In this document: positions 34,945 to 45,600 of the stretch, one piece after another
How the letters are laid out: each line of letters begins with the position of its first letter
Position numbering within the stretch: the stretch's first letter is position 1
Assembly (NCBI RefSeq): GCF_040712315.1
Contig: NC_134015.1
Coordinates: forward strand, 4,376,445-4,440,444
Source: Castanea sativa
Taxonomy: Eukaryota > Streptophyta > Magnoliopsida > Fagales > Fagaceae
Direction of reading: 5' to 3'
Length of the DNA: 64,000 nt
Position numbers and translations under genes: made by a program
The notes under the pieces: generated by a model
The model's database searches: none
What the model saw: the letters and a program-made list of their open reading frames with translations, nothing else
Told to the model about the DNA's origin: nothing

Positions 34945-35095
34945 ATACTTAGGTACTCCCAGAGTATGGAGAATAATGCTCTCTCCTCTCACATTCATGG
35001 TGGGTGATGTCTACTCATTAAATTGATAGTGGGGTCCATTGCGAATATGAGAAGAGGGAGCATCATTTATTCATATTCCGGGAGTATCTAAGAAT
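34945..35095. mobile_element. Short foldback MITE
   Basis: ACTTAGGTACTCCCAGAGTA at the left pairs with the reverse complement of TATTCCGGGAGTATCTAAG at the right. The pairing continues inward with ATAATGCTC / GAGCATCATT, so nearly the whole 150 bases fold on themselves. Confidence 0.7.
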
Positions 35096-35338
35096 TTTCT
35101 AAAAAATAAATAAATCTTGATTAATTATGATTTATGGGTAAATCCTTTTTAGAAGTTGTAAGAGCGCATTACCATACTTTATTTTTGTGCCCATGTCAAG
35201 ATTTTTTTTATTTTGAAAGCAAGAGTGGGGAGGAAAAGGAATGCAAAAAATAATAAATCATATTCTAAATTTCCAAATTAATAAAAATTAATTCTTAGAA
35301 TATCAAAATAAATCAAACGTGAATTTTTTTAAATAATA

Positions 35339-35610
35339 CTCCCTCCGTCCCATTTAGTTTGTCCTGTTTGAAAAGTCAAAATTTTTAAGAGAACATCATT
35401 TATTGTCTTGTCTAACTTTTAAAAATGTATTAGTTTCCAAAACTACCCTTAAATAAAGTTGATTTTCTTTTCAATTGGAGTAGTTTTGAAAATTAAATAG
35501 GGGTATAATAGAAATATTAGTAAATTAATGACTTTTATTATTAGAAATATGATAATATTTTAGAACATCTCAAAATAAAATAGAGGACAAACTAAATGTG
35601 ATGGAGTGAG
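35339..35610. mobile_element. Stowaway-like (Tc1/mariner) MITE
   Basis: The left end CTCCCTCCGTCCCATTTAGT and the right end ACTAAATGTGATGGAGTGAG are inverted repeats with the well-known Stowaway CTCCCTCCGTCCC start. TA lies at both outer edges (35337-35338 and 35611-35612), the expected target duplication. The next bases, TTGTCCT / AGGACAA, also pair. Non-coding, 272 bp. Confidence 0.92.
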
Positions 35611-35612
35611 TA

Positions 35613-36490
35613 ATAAAATACACTAATATATGATACATCCAATTATATTAAATGGATTGAACAAACTATCAACCCATGACTCAAATTAAGATTACAACCT
35701 ATCCCGACCCACCAATTCCCAAAAAAAAAAAAAATTTAAATATGAAAACGTTTGATTTGGGTAAGTTTTATTAAGTTGATTGGTTGAATGTACACTCCAA
35801 ATATAATCCCTCCATTCATCAAGGTTGATAGCACCAAAGGCCGAAAACCAAAGCTTATTGCGAGGTGGCAGCCTGTCAAGGCATTCTAAGCAAAACCACG
35901 TGCCTTTTCAGGATCCAAAGCTCAAAATACACTCGCGTTGTCTTTTGTTGGTTTTGAATGATAATTGATAAATTTGACCTCTAGTTCATTGTCGATCTAG
36001 AGTTTATTTTACGAAAGGTCTTTGTTGTTTTCCATTTTGGTTTCCATCTTTTTATTAAAAAGATTTGAGGTTAAGGTTAAATTAAACTTTCTTTCAAATA
36101 ATAAAGCTAGCTTAAGAATGGCGTGGACTATGCAAAGTTTGAGCATATGAACTATGCTACTAACTAATTAGAAGTTTATGAAAGGAAAATATTTAGCTAG
36201 CCAGGCGGTCTCATTTAAATATGAAGGATCAAAAAATCATCCGTTGGTAAATTTGACTTGGACATGTGCCAATTGTGTGACATGGACCATCTTGTTGTAA
36301 CCTAGTACTTCTGGAGGGATCCTAAATTTTGGCAATAAACATTAAGTAAATATGATTTGGAAGATCATAATGATGTATGCTTTAATATTAGAATGGGTCA
36401 TGTTAATAAATACTCTTGGGACAATTGTTAATAAACCATAACAGGAATGTTTTGACACCATTTCAAAAGGCTTCTTTGAATAGTGAATAT
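35613..36490. other. Intergenic DNA, no gene seen
   Basis: AT-rich sequence without recognisable exons or element ends. Confidence 0.5.
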
Positions 36491-36498
36491 AACCAAGA

Positions 36499-37064
36499 AA
36501 GTCAATACCGTACTCGAGACTGTACCGGTTTGACCACCAGTACGATACATTTCGAGTACCGGTCAATACCGGTATACCGTTTCAGAGTTATCGCATTATA
36601 TATAAATATTATATATTTAAATTAATATATTTAATAAAAGGGTAAAGTCTTAAATAAAAAACAATAGCCAAATTCCTTTTCTATACAGTATATTTCATAA
36701 AAAAAATCCATATTATATAAGTATATATAGTTTTTTATTAGCCTGACAGTGGAAGGAAATAAAAATAAAAACTACTATTTGGATTTGAACATCTAATAGA
36801 AAGTTGAAACATAAAGCTCTATTTACTAGAAAAAATAACACGTGAGACTCTCTCTTCCACTCTTTATGCTCATTCTCATTTAATTTTCAACGACTCCCAC
36901 CTACCTCCACTCTCTTTTCCCCAACATTTCGTCTTCTACTCCTCTTCTCTCATTATCCTCTCTTTCCCCTACATAGATCATATCTAAACAGATGTTCTAC
37001 ATCTCTCTTTTTGTTGCGTGAAGATTGAAGAACATACGACATTGAGAACAGATCAACAATAGAT

Positions 37065-37108
<44 letters not shown>

Positions 37109-37313
37109 GTTGTGCAGAGAAGTTGAAGAATTTTGTTTCAGTTTGATATGAATTTACCGACCGAAATCCGATACAAGTCTCCGGTACTGCCGAAACGACC
37201 CGGTAAGGCCGGTATTTAAATTGGAACGAAACTACCTTGTTTCTATACCAACATAGGTATCGGTACCAGAAAAATTCCAACTGTACCGGCCAGGACGATA
37301 CGGAATTGACTTC
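36499..37313. mobile_element. Putative TIR element with CCGGTA-rich ends
   Basis: AAGTCAATACCGTACTCGAG at the left is echoed by GAAGTCAATTCCGTATCGTC (reverse complement of the right end). Both ends are rich in GTACCGGT-type motifs. The middle has a (CT)n run at 37068-37106 and no protein frame. I could not define a target duplication, so the class is unassigned. Confidence 0.5.
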
Positions 37314-37392
37314 ATTAAATATAACACATTATACTATTATAGTCCTCTAGAATTGTGCACATTCTAGGGTTTGTGTTGGTGTGTTTTGAATG

Positions 37393-38420
37393 AGGACCAT
37401 GGCTTTTAGACTCAGACCGTTCAATGAATCATAAAAGGAAGAAGTTCAAGATTTTTGAGGTTTAACCAATGTTCGACCGTGATGACGTAATAATTATTTT
37501 ATTTATTTATTAATACAAAATAAATAAAATATATGAACAAAATTCAACAATCTTAACCAAAATAATATTTAAAAAGGATAAAATATAGATGATCTTTTTG
37601 TAATTTACTACAAAGATTTTAAAATATCTCTTATAAAGGAAAAAAAAAAAAAGAAGAAGAAGAAAAAAAAGTCAACTAGTCAAGTGATGAGAAAGGTGAT
37701 AATCAAGGTTGTTAAAACCGAACCGGACTGTACGGTCGAACCAGATTAACAGGAAACCAATCATTATTACGGTATTTTAAACATAAACAATGGGAATTCT
37801 CTCTTGTAATGAACCATCTGAACCCAATCCAACTATGCAGTTTGTTGAACCGTGCATGGTTTTTCTGGTTTTCTTCCCACAAAATTTAAATAATCTCAAT
37901 CTTGATCTCATTTGTCCACCACCAAAAGCTCCACCATCACTAGATTTGACTGTTAGAAGGATCGATCTGCTTGTTTGGAGAAGAAAGAACGAGAGAGGGG
38001 AGAGTGATAGAGAGAACAAAATAACAGATAATTGAGAAATAGAAAAGGAAACTGATAAAGAACAGGTAGAGTGAACAAAGTAACAAAGAGGAAGGAGAAC
38101 TAGGATTTGATATTGGGAATAGGGGAATGGTTTTTATTTTATATTTTTTTTACCTAAAAGGTCATGCCTTTCCCTCTTTTTTGATAATTAGCCAATAATT
38201 TCTTCAGCTCTTTATTATCATCATGGTTTTCAGACCCGAACCGTTAAAAGAATTGGAGAAGAGAGAGATTCAAAGTTTTTAAGGTTAGATCGAGGTTCAG
38301 CCGATGTCGAACTGTGATAACGTCATAATTAATTTAATAATTATTTTAATGATAAATAAATATATTAAATTAGTATAAATTAAAAAAATTAACTAAAATA
38401 ATCCAAATAAATATAAAGAA
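37393..38420. repeat. Two related repeat blocks
   Basis: The block 37396-37580 (CATGGCTTTTAGACTCAGAC ... TGATGACGTAATAATTA) is related to 38224-38420 (CATGGTTTTCAGACCCGAAC ... TGATAACGTCATAATTA), same orientation. Between them, near 37708, lies GTTGTTAAAACCGAACCGGA. This looks like worn copies of a CCGAACCG-type plant DNA transposon; borders uncertain. Confidence 0.45.
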
Positions 38421-39025
38421 CTATATTTCAAATACATTTTTTATTTCATAAGTTTCATAATGTGAATAAAAATATTAAATTCTAAGTAAACATAATTATG
38501 CAAATAAAAAATATTGAATTCTAAGCATAATTGACAATCTAATATTTTCTCTCTCTTATGCCCGTTTGAATAGTTAACCATTTGTGAATTAAAATAATAA
38601 TAATAATAATAATAATAAAAGGGTATAGTGGGCAGATATTGGTTTGTTCGCCAATAAAAAATGGGTTAAATAAAGAACGAGTTCCCATAAAATTTAGGAA
38701 GTAATTGACAGCAAGCATAAGTGGGTAACAGTAATGCAAGCCTTTAAAATTTTATCTAATAATTTGATAGAACGGAAGAAAGCAAGTTCACTACGTCTTC
38801 AACATTTTTGTTTCTCGAAAAGGTACCTGGGCAAGCAAGAAATGGCTCTCTCTTTTGCTTTCAATCCCATCGTTTTTTTTTTTTTTGCTGGATCAATTCC
38901 ATCGTTTTATTAAAAAGATTTGAGAGTTAAAGTTAATTAAAACAATACTGAAGCTAGCTTAAGAATGACGCGGACTTAGCTAACTTTGATAAGATCGACT
39001 AATGATAATTATATTATTGTTCTTC

Positions 39026-39027
39026 TT

Positions 39028-39090
<63 letters not shown>
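39026..39090. repeat. (AT)n microsatellite
   Basis: About 64 bases of AT dinucleotide, the longest in the window. Confidence 0.97.
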
Positions 39091-39091
<1 letters not shown>

Positions 39092-39510
39092 GCCTGTGCC
39101 CAAGTTATTTTATTTTTATAATCGTGCCCAAGTTATGAGCAACTTTTGGTTGTAGTGGTGCCTCAAAAAAAAGAAAAAGAAAAAAAGAAGTAAATGTACA
39201 AGTTAGGCGGGCAAAGTATTTTCTAAAGCTACCAAATATTGAGATATACAAAAAAAAACTACATTTTCATAAGTTTTCTACTAAAATAAGCAGAGCATTA
39301 GAAATTTAGAACGGTCTTAAAAAGAATAGAATATTATATTTACAATATTTTTACAAAAAAAATTATATGACAGATTGTTACGACTTTTTAGTGGTGATTA
39401 AAAAAGTAATTTCAATATAAATAAATTAAAACCAATAACAATTTACCAACTATATTTTTTTTAGAATATATCTATTATAATTTATTAAGAAAATATTGTG
39501 AAATTTTATA

Positions 39511-40651
39511 GGCGAAACTACACAATTAATCCTTAAAATTTACCTTATGAGCACTATTGATTCCTTAAATTTCAAATGAGTGCTATTGGTCCCTCTAATT
39601 TAAGAACTATTAATTCTTTAGTTAATTGCCGTCAGTATTATTATCTATATGGCTAATAAAAAAATGATACGACATTTTTTAACTTTAGTGTAAGCCTATA
39701 TAGCAATAGTCACGTTGATGAATTTGCCAGGCTAGCATGTGAATCATTTTTTTTTTTTTGGTTAAAAAAATGCCACATGTTTTTGTGACTTCCCCTACAC
39801 TTTACCTTCCTCATCTCCCAGCTAGTGGTGCTGTCACTATTGCTATCGTTGCTGCTGCTTCAGCCACTCCCACTACCATTAGCCACTGGCGATTCAAACT
39901 GTTATCATTGCCACTACATCAGTAGCACAAAACATCTCTATGTCCTTCACCAATTACCACGGATCTCCACGGCTAATCTTGAAGGATCTTTATGTATCTT
40001 TGTTCTTAAGATTTGTTTCCAATGGATCTATAAATAAAATAAAGACGTTTAAGTATTATATTTAGATCTATTTTTCTTTGCAAAATGTTAAAGATTGTTT
40101 TTTTTTTCCCCAGCCCAACCAATCTTTGTGGGGATCAATGACTGCCTTCTAACAAGAAAGATTGTTTTCGTTGAATCCTTTTGTTGGGTTTCTTGCACCC
40201 AATTAATAAATATTTGTGTCCAACGAATCTTGATATGAGAGAGAGAGAGATAGAGTTTTATAAGACTTTGTACGGTCAAAGGTGCATCTACTTCCTTTGC
40301 CAGTAGATTTGTGTTGCCTTTGATGTGATTTGGTGATTGGATTGGAGGTTTGAAAGACGGCAGAGCAGAGAAAGAGGAGGAGGGAGTGGCTGAAGCCAAT
40401 CCACTTTTTTTATTTTTTAAATATATAAATATGAATGAAAGGTTAGGTAGCAAAATTAAATAGCTGACACGTGATTATATATTTATCAGTTTTTGTCATT
40501 ACATCCACACAGGCAATAATCCTAACAGAGTTAACAAAAAGATTAATAGTATTCATTTTTTAAAGTTAATAAACTAAAAACACTCCTTTGAAACTTAAAG
40601 ATCATCGGCATCTCTATGGTAAATTTTAAGAACTAATGATATAATTTAACC
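39511..40651. mobile_element. Mutator-like element with exact 9-bp duplication, possible Pack-MULE
   Basis: Ends GGCGAAACTACACAATTAAT and (reverse complement of right) GGTTAAATTATATCATTAGT both run into CTTAAAATTTACC, and the inverted repeats continue for about 180 bases in diverged form. The 9-mer AATTTTATA is repeated exactly at 39502-39510 and 40652-40660. The 0.7-kb interior includes a GC-richer segment and a 121-codon minus-strand frame (40088-40453) with SSSFSALPSFKPPIQSPN and LLAKEVDAPLTVQ. That segment might be a captured exon, but I do not recognise it. Confidence 0.8.
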
Positions 40652-40756
40652 AATTTTATACAGTAAAACTCACCGACCAAGTATGATAGAAGGACACGTT
40701 AGTCATTCTGGTTAGGTCCAAGGGTATTCGCGTAAACTCAACACGGCACACCCAGA

Positions 40757-41017
40757 GGGCGTTTGGATCCAAGTTTCTGCGTCCACGTCCGCGTTTTGCT
40801 TCTTTTTTTTTTTTTTTTAACCCAGCCGCAAGGTTTGACTTTTCAGCCATGAACAGTGCACAAATGCACTGTTCAAGGGTCCCACAAATTTTACTTTTCA
40901 GTAACTTTTTCTTTAAAAATGGGTCCCACAGTACTATTCACACATTTAAAAATTATTTTGCTACAGTGTTTTCAGTTTTCAGTTTCAGCAAAATAAGTTC
41001 TATCCAAACGAACTCCC
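40757..41017. mobile_element. MITE immediately upstream of the copy B TATA box
   Basis: GGGCGTTTGGAT at the left and ATCCAAACGAACTCCC at the right are inverted ends. The interior carries GAACAGTGCACAAATGCACT and GGGTCCCACAGTACTATTCA, phrases of a common plant MITE type. Flanking 8-mers CACCCAGA and CTCCCAGT match at 6 of 8. It ends three bases from the putative TATA box at 41020. Confidence 0.65.
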
Positions 41018-41019
41018 AG

Positions 41020-41192
41020 TATAAAAAGGGACGCTCTCCACTCAATTCCTCTTCAATTATCACAATTTGTACTACTAGTTTTCAACTCTCTCACTCCCTC
41101 TCTTTTCTCAGTTCTCAACAAAAAAAGCAAACAAAGTGTCTCTCTCTCTCTCTCGTGGGTTTTAGCACAGCTATCTCATTCTCTCTTTTCAG
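41020..41192 (+). promoter_or_regulatory. Putative TATA box and non-coding leader exon of peptide gene copy B
   Basis: TATAAAAAGGG (from 41020) is followed by a CT-rich leader of the plant 5'-UTR type and a good donor site (TTTTCAG then GTTTGATCTC, intron from 41193). The next acceptor that makes sense is TTAATTACAG at 43522-43531, seven bases before the copy B start codon. A 2.3-kb 5'-UTR intron is inferred; no transcript evidence. Repeats and a GGT-rich stretch (41805-42130, with an internal duplication) lie within it. Confidence 0.4.
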
Positions 41193-43537
41193 GTTTGATC
41201 TCTATGACTCTATCTATCTAATTTTCTTTCATCTGATTCTTGTTTTATTAGCTTCAGTTTGCTTTTCTTTGAATCTGCTATATATATAATATAATATAAT
41301 ATGTTTTAACGTTAGTATTAGTGTTGCAGATCTGTGAAGCATCTATGAAAAGTTTTGGTTTGAGTTTCTGAAACTGTAGTTTTGGTCTCTTATGTTAGCT
41401 GGGATTTTAGTGTTTTCTTATTATGGTATAAGAGCACTAGCATAGGCGGTGGAAAAACTCCAGTTACTATTTTAGTCACCAACTAGCTCAAAGTGAGCTT
41501 CATCCCGGAAGGCATAGATAAAAAATTGTACCAACTATGAACAGTAGGGTAGTGTATATGTAACCTATTGTAAATGGAGGCTAAAACTAAAATATTATAT
41601 TTACTTGTCCCCCCTCTCTTTTCTCCGCCTCCCTCACCCTCTCTTCTCAATTGTGTGTGCTTCTCTCATTAGATTGGACCACCATCAGATCACCCCCAAG
41701 AGATTGACGAATATGGATTTAGTGGTGGTTCATGGTGTTTCTCTACTCACCAGCGGTTTTTTTTTTTTGGGTGGCTCATGGTGGATTTATGGATTTAGTG
41801 GTTAGTTTACTGGTGGTATTGATGATGGATTTTAGGTTTTTGTGGGTTAGAGCTTAGAGGTGGTGGTGTTGGTGGTATGTGTATGGTGCAGTGGTGGTGA
41901 GAACCGTGGGTTGCAGATTTTCTTTTTTTGGTGGGTTTACTGGTGGTGTTGACGATGGATTTGTGGGTTGGATGTGATGGTGATGTGTGTGTGGTGCAGC
42001 GGTGGTGGCAACCATGGGGTTGCTGTCATGGTAGGTAGGCGATTGTTTTGGTTTTGGGTTTTTGTCTTTTTTGGTGGTTGCTGGGTGTGTGTGGTGGTGG
42101 GTGGTGGTTTTTTGGGTGCGTTTTAGTGATGGTTGGGTTGGGATTTGTATTATTTAATGGTGTAGTTTATATTATTTTAATAAGTTATATATAAAAATAA
42201 AAATTGAGATGTTGGATGAGTTGTAAATTAAAATAATAAATAAATAAATATGTTTTGATAATTACTCATCAAAGGTTTGCTTTGTGTGTTAGCCTTTTTT
42301 TGTTTTGTAAATATGAATTTTAACTCCTCTAGAAATAATATGAGTTAATGAAAGCCTAGATTAATTTGTTTTAATCATAATTGATCTTTTTCTTCTTTAT
42401 TTTAGAGCAAAATCATTATAATTAATGATCATATAAAAGAAAAAAGAACCCAAAAACAAATATAGATTGACACATGATATGATATATTTTATTATATATG
42501 CGATACCCTATTTACTGGCATCAGGTTGGAATTATCAATAAAGTTAAACTCAATGGATTTTTTGTTTTTTTAGCCTTCCAAAGCAATAAAGTCAATAAAG
42601 TCATACTCATATCAGTTTGTGTATAAGTTGACTGAAGAAGACGGGCGATAGTTTACTCTAAAGAGAGATACAGCAAGACAATTTTTAAGGTATGCATGTT
42701 GGGGACCAACGTATAAAATCGAATCAATTTGTTATTCCTTATTCGGTCCGACAACATGGGCAGAATTAATGTCCGATGAGACAAAAATGATGATGGAGGG
42801 CCATTCGACACGTCAGCCAAAAAGGAAAATTAGACATGTTCTACGGTGTTGAATTAGATAAACCTCCGTAACAATAGTATATTAGAAGCTCGCTATAATA
42901 ACATATTTAAAATAAATTTTACTAACATGTGCCTTAGGACTTACAATAATATATTATTTTTAAAAAAAATTTATTAAAAATTGAAAAAATTTTACAATTT
43001 TTTCAAATTTTTATAAAATATTTTTAAAAATAAATAATTTAATGTAAACTCTAAAAACACACTTTAACCGAACTTATTTAAAATAAAATGCCAACCTAAA
43101 ATAAAGTAAGGGTTGGTTCTATAATATTATTAATATCCTTTTGACTCTATTTTTGGGACTCGTAAATCAATAGCATCTTCGATTCGTGCCGAACTTTCCT
43201 AATAAATAAATAAAATGCCGACGAAAAGAAGATGCAGATAGTAGTACAGCTGACGCTTGCCCTCATGTGCTCATGCAACGTGGTTAGGTGAGCTTAGAAA
43301 TTAGAATCCCTACTTTTTGTGAATTTTCATTATTTTCTTGAATGTCTTTGCTTATATTATATGCACCTTGAATATTTGATAATTTTATGAATTAATTATT
43401 CTTATCTCACTTTTTTTGCTTATTTTTAGCATTACACAATATTTTGTGCATTATTAAGTCTTCCTTTCTTTTCTTTTTCTTTTTAATGGCACAAAGAAAC
43501 CTATTGATGTCCAAGTTCTTCTTAATTACAGAGAAAA

Positions 43538-45436
43538 ATGAATAGGTTTGAGCTACGTCTTCAATGCTTGTCCCTCATCCTCTTGGTTGTACTAATTGTT
43601 CCTCATCTTTTGTAAGTTTATTCAAAACCCTTCTGATCTGTTGTTTTTTCTTATTTTTTGTATGAACGCACAATTTTGGTTAAAACGTGGACCGGAATAC
43701 AACAACTACAAACTCATCGTACAACTACAACAGGCCAAATATAAAATACCCAAGTTTTAAAACAAATGAAATTAAGGCCCATTTGATAAGAGTTTTTTAG
43801 TAATGTTGTTTGTATTTTTTGAAAATATGTGTGAATGAAAAAGTGTGTGAAAATATATGTGAAAATATATGTAATGTTGTTTAAACATTGAAAACTGTTG
43901 TTTATATAACAGTAATAAACAGGCCCTAACAAGCTCATTAGTGCTAAGTAACTACAAATTGCATCAGCTACAAACAAAGTTCTAATTGGTGGATTTAAAA
44001 TTTTGCATCTTCAACATGTTATCTCCCATTGAAAGAACCTCGTATTTCTGCAATCATAAAGTCTTTTAATCAAGCATAACTTCACAACCTTCCTTCAATC
44101 ATAATATCAATATAAGCAATCTTATCTCTCTCATAATGACCTGTTTTCATTGCTGTATGGATCCATTGTGAGAGAAAGAATACATGTATCCAACATGAGA
44201 TACATGTTGTTTTTGTTGTCCATCAATTCTCTTTAGAATTTTTCTCTTTTTTATCTGTATATATTTCGTGTAAGGTCTGATACGTGGGAAATAACAACTT
44301 TTCTTAACTAAAAAATAAAATATTTCTTAATATGATAAGTGACAAGTCGTGATAAGATAGAATAGCAGTTGTTCATAAAATAAAAAATTAAAAAAAAATA
44401 AAAATATAATAAAAAGAAAAAAAGAAGAAGAAGGAATAGCGCAGTTCATATATAGTTATATCTTTTTTCATATATCATAGTTGACCTATTCAACAAAATC
44501 TATGAAGTATGAAATATGGTCAAATTTATCATCCTCGTTTATTTTTAAATTTTAAAGGGATTAAGTGATATGACAAATAAAATATACATTAAAATTTTAT
44601 TATTGAAAGTGTAAAATTTGAAATTAGATCAATATTAGTTATTAATTCTATTAAAATTGTAATAAATAAAGAGACTTAAAAATAAAATTGACTTGGTTTT
44701 AAAAGTTGAGCGACTAAATTCACATAATTAATAGTTAAGGAACTAAAGTGATTTTTAGTTACTAATTTGATGATCATAATAGATTCAACCTATATTGTCT
44801 AATGTAAAGGAATATGACTTCACTACTTTTTTCGTCTTTTAATTACAATTTATTTATTCAAAAATTTTTGAAATATATCTATAAAAAAAATTATGAAATA
44901 TACATACATTTGCTCCTAAAAAATTGTTGTGTACTTAGATTTACCTTTAGAAAATGGCTTAGTCATCTTAATTAGTGTGCAGGGAATGAATTTATTGTCA
45001 TACTTCATATTATTTATTGTGCAAAATATAGAGTAAAATTGCCTTAAAAAAATTAATTACTTTCGTATTTTATCTTTCCACTAGACCCAATGAGTCCACA
45101 TCATGTTGAAGCATTCACAATGAACTTATCACAGTTTTAGTTTAAAAAAATGTTTGATTTTTTTATTATAGATCTGAAGCTCGGCCTCTGAATCCTAGCA
45201 TGGAGGTGGAGGGGGAGAAGAAGCAATCCTTATCTAGCTCAACTGTTGACCAATATGTAGCCAGTAAAGGAGAGACTCGAGGTCCAAGAGGTCCGCCAGT
45301 TCTGTATGCCACTCCTCCTCACCCCGGAAACCATGAGATGAGTGCAGGACAGATGGTTCAAGGTAGTGAATATGTTCCACTGAAAAAAGGTCCAGTCGCA
45401 CCTTCTGCCCCTAATCCAGCCACACATGGACCATGA
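43538..45436 (+). CDS. Secreted proline-rich peptide precursor, copy B (intact, two coding exons)
   Basis: Exon 43538-43611 encodes MNRFELRLQCLSLILLVVLI and VPHL, a classic signal peptide (short basic start, hydrophobic core). A GT-AG intron (43612-45171) follows. Exon 45172-45436 continues LSEARPLNPSMEVEGEKK, then RGPPVLYATPPHPGNHEMS, then YVPLKKGPVAPSAPNPATHG and P before TGA. The joined frame is 339 bases, 112 aa. SEAR at the junction is a plausible signal cleavage zone. The two conserved blocks in all three copies are PPVLYATPPHPGNHEMS and KGPVxPSxPNPxTHG. Small size, secretion signal, acidic variable middle and conserved proline-rich C-terminus fit a signalling-peptide precursor. The end resembles the PIPPSxP core of IDA/IDL peptides or the SGPS motif of PIP peptides, but lacks their SKRHN or GxGH tails, so the family is not assigned. 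AATAAA at 45577-45582 may be its poly(A) signal. Confidence 0.75.
43773..43929. mobile_element. MITE in the copy B intron
   Basis: The ends AAGGCCCATTTGATAAG and AACAGGCCCTAAC are inverted, and the interior carries TAATGTTGTTTAAACATT and tandem GTGAAAATATAT. It is related to the MITE at 10121-10276. Confidence 0.55.
44321..45171 (+). other. Copy B intron sequence shared with copies A and C
   Basis: 44321-44830 is related to 10284-10916 and 62405-62822. The last part, CACTAGACCCAAYGAGTC to AACTTATCACAGTTTTAG, matches 14546-14615 just before copy A's exon. Shared introns show the copies descend from one duplicated locus. Confidence 0.7.
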
Positions 45437-45600
45437 TGCCATTGGCAACCCTTGATGAGCTGAGTAGTGCTGCAAAATATCCATTTTCTAGCTGTGCATC
45501 ACACTTGTTGTCTTTGAAAGAGTGGTGTTTTGAATTGAAATTATGATTTTGTACCATTGTACGATAACAATTATGAAATAAACCCTATGCAACCTTTTAT
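45437..45600 (+). other. 3' UTR of copy B
   Basis: The segment TGCCATTGGCAACCC ... GATGAGCTGAGTAGTG ... TTTTCTAGCTGTGCATCA is shared with copy C (63785-63860) and partly with copy A. GATTTTGTACCATTGT occurs near 45545 and at the window end in copy C. AATAAA lies at 45577. Confidence 0.6.

Noticed and set aside
40849..41289. 146-codon open frame starting MNSAQMHCSRV
   Set aside because: It crosses a MITE end, a TATA box and a CT-rich leader; the composition is low-complexity and no domain is visible. Better explained as promoter and 5' UTR.
42600..42880. Possible gene fragment around GGACCAACGTATAAAATC
   Set aside because: Looks like worn repeat sequence inside the long 5' intron of copy B; no frame, splice sites or domain could be supported.
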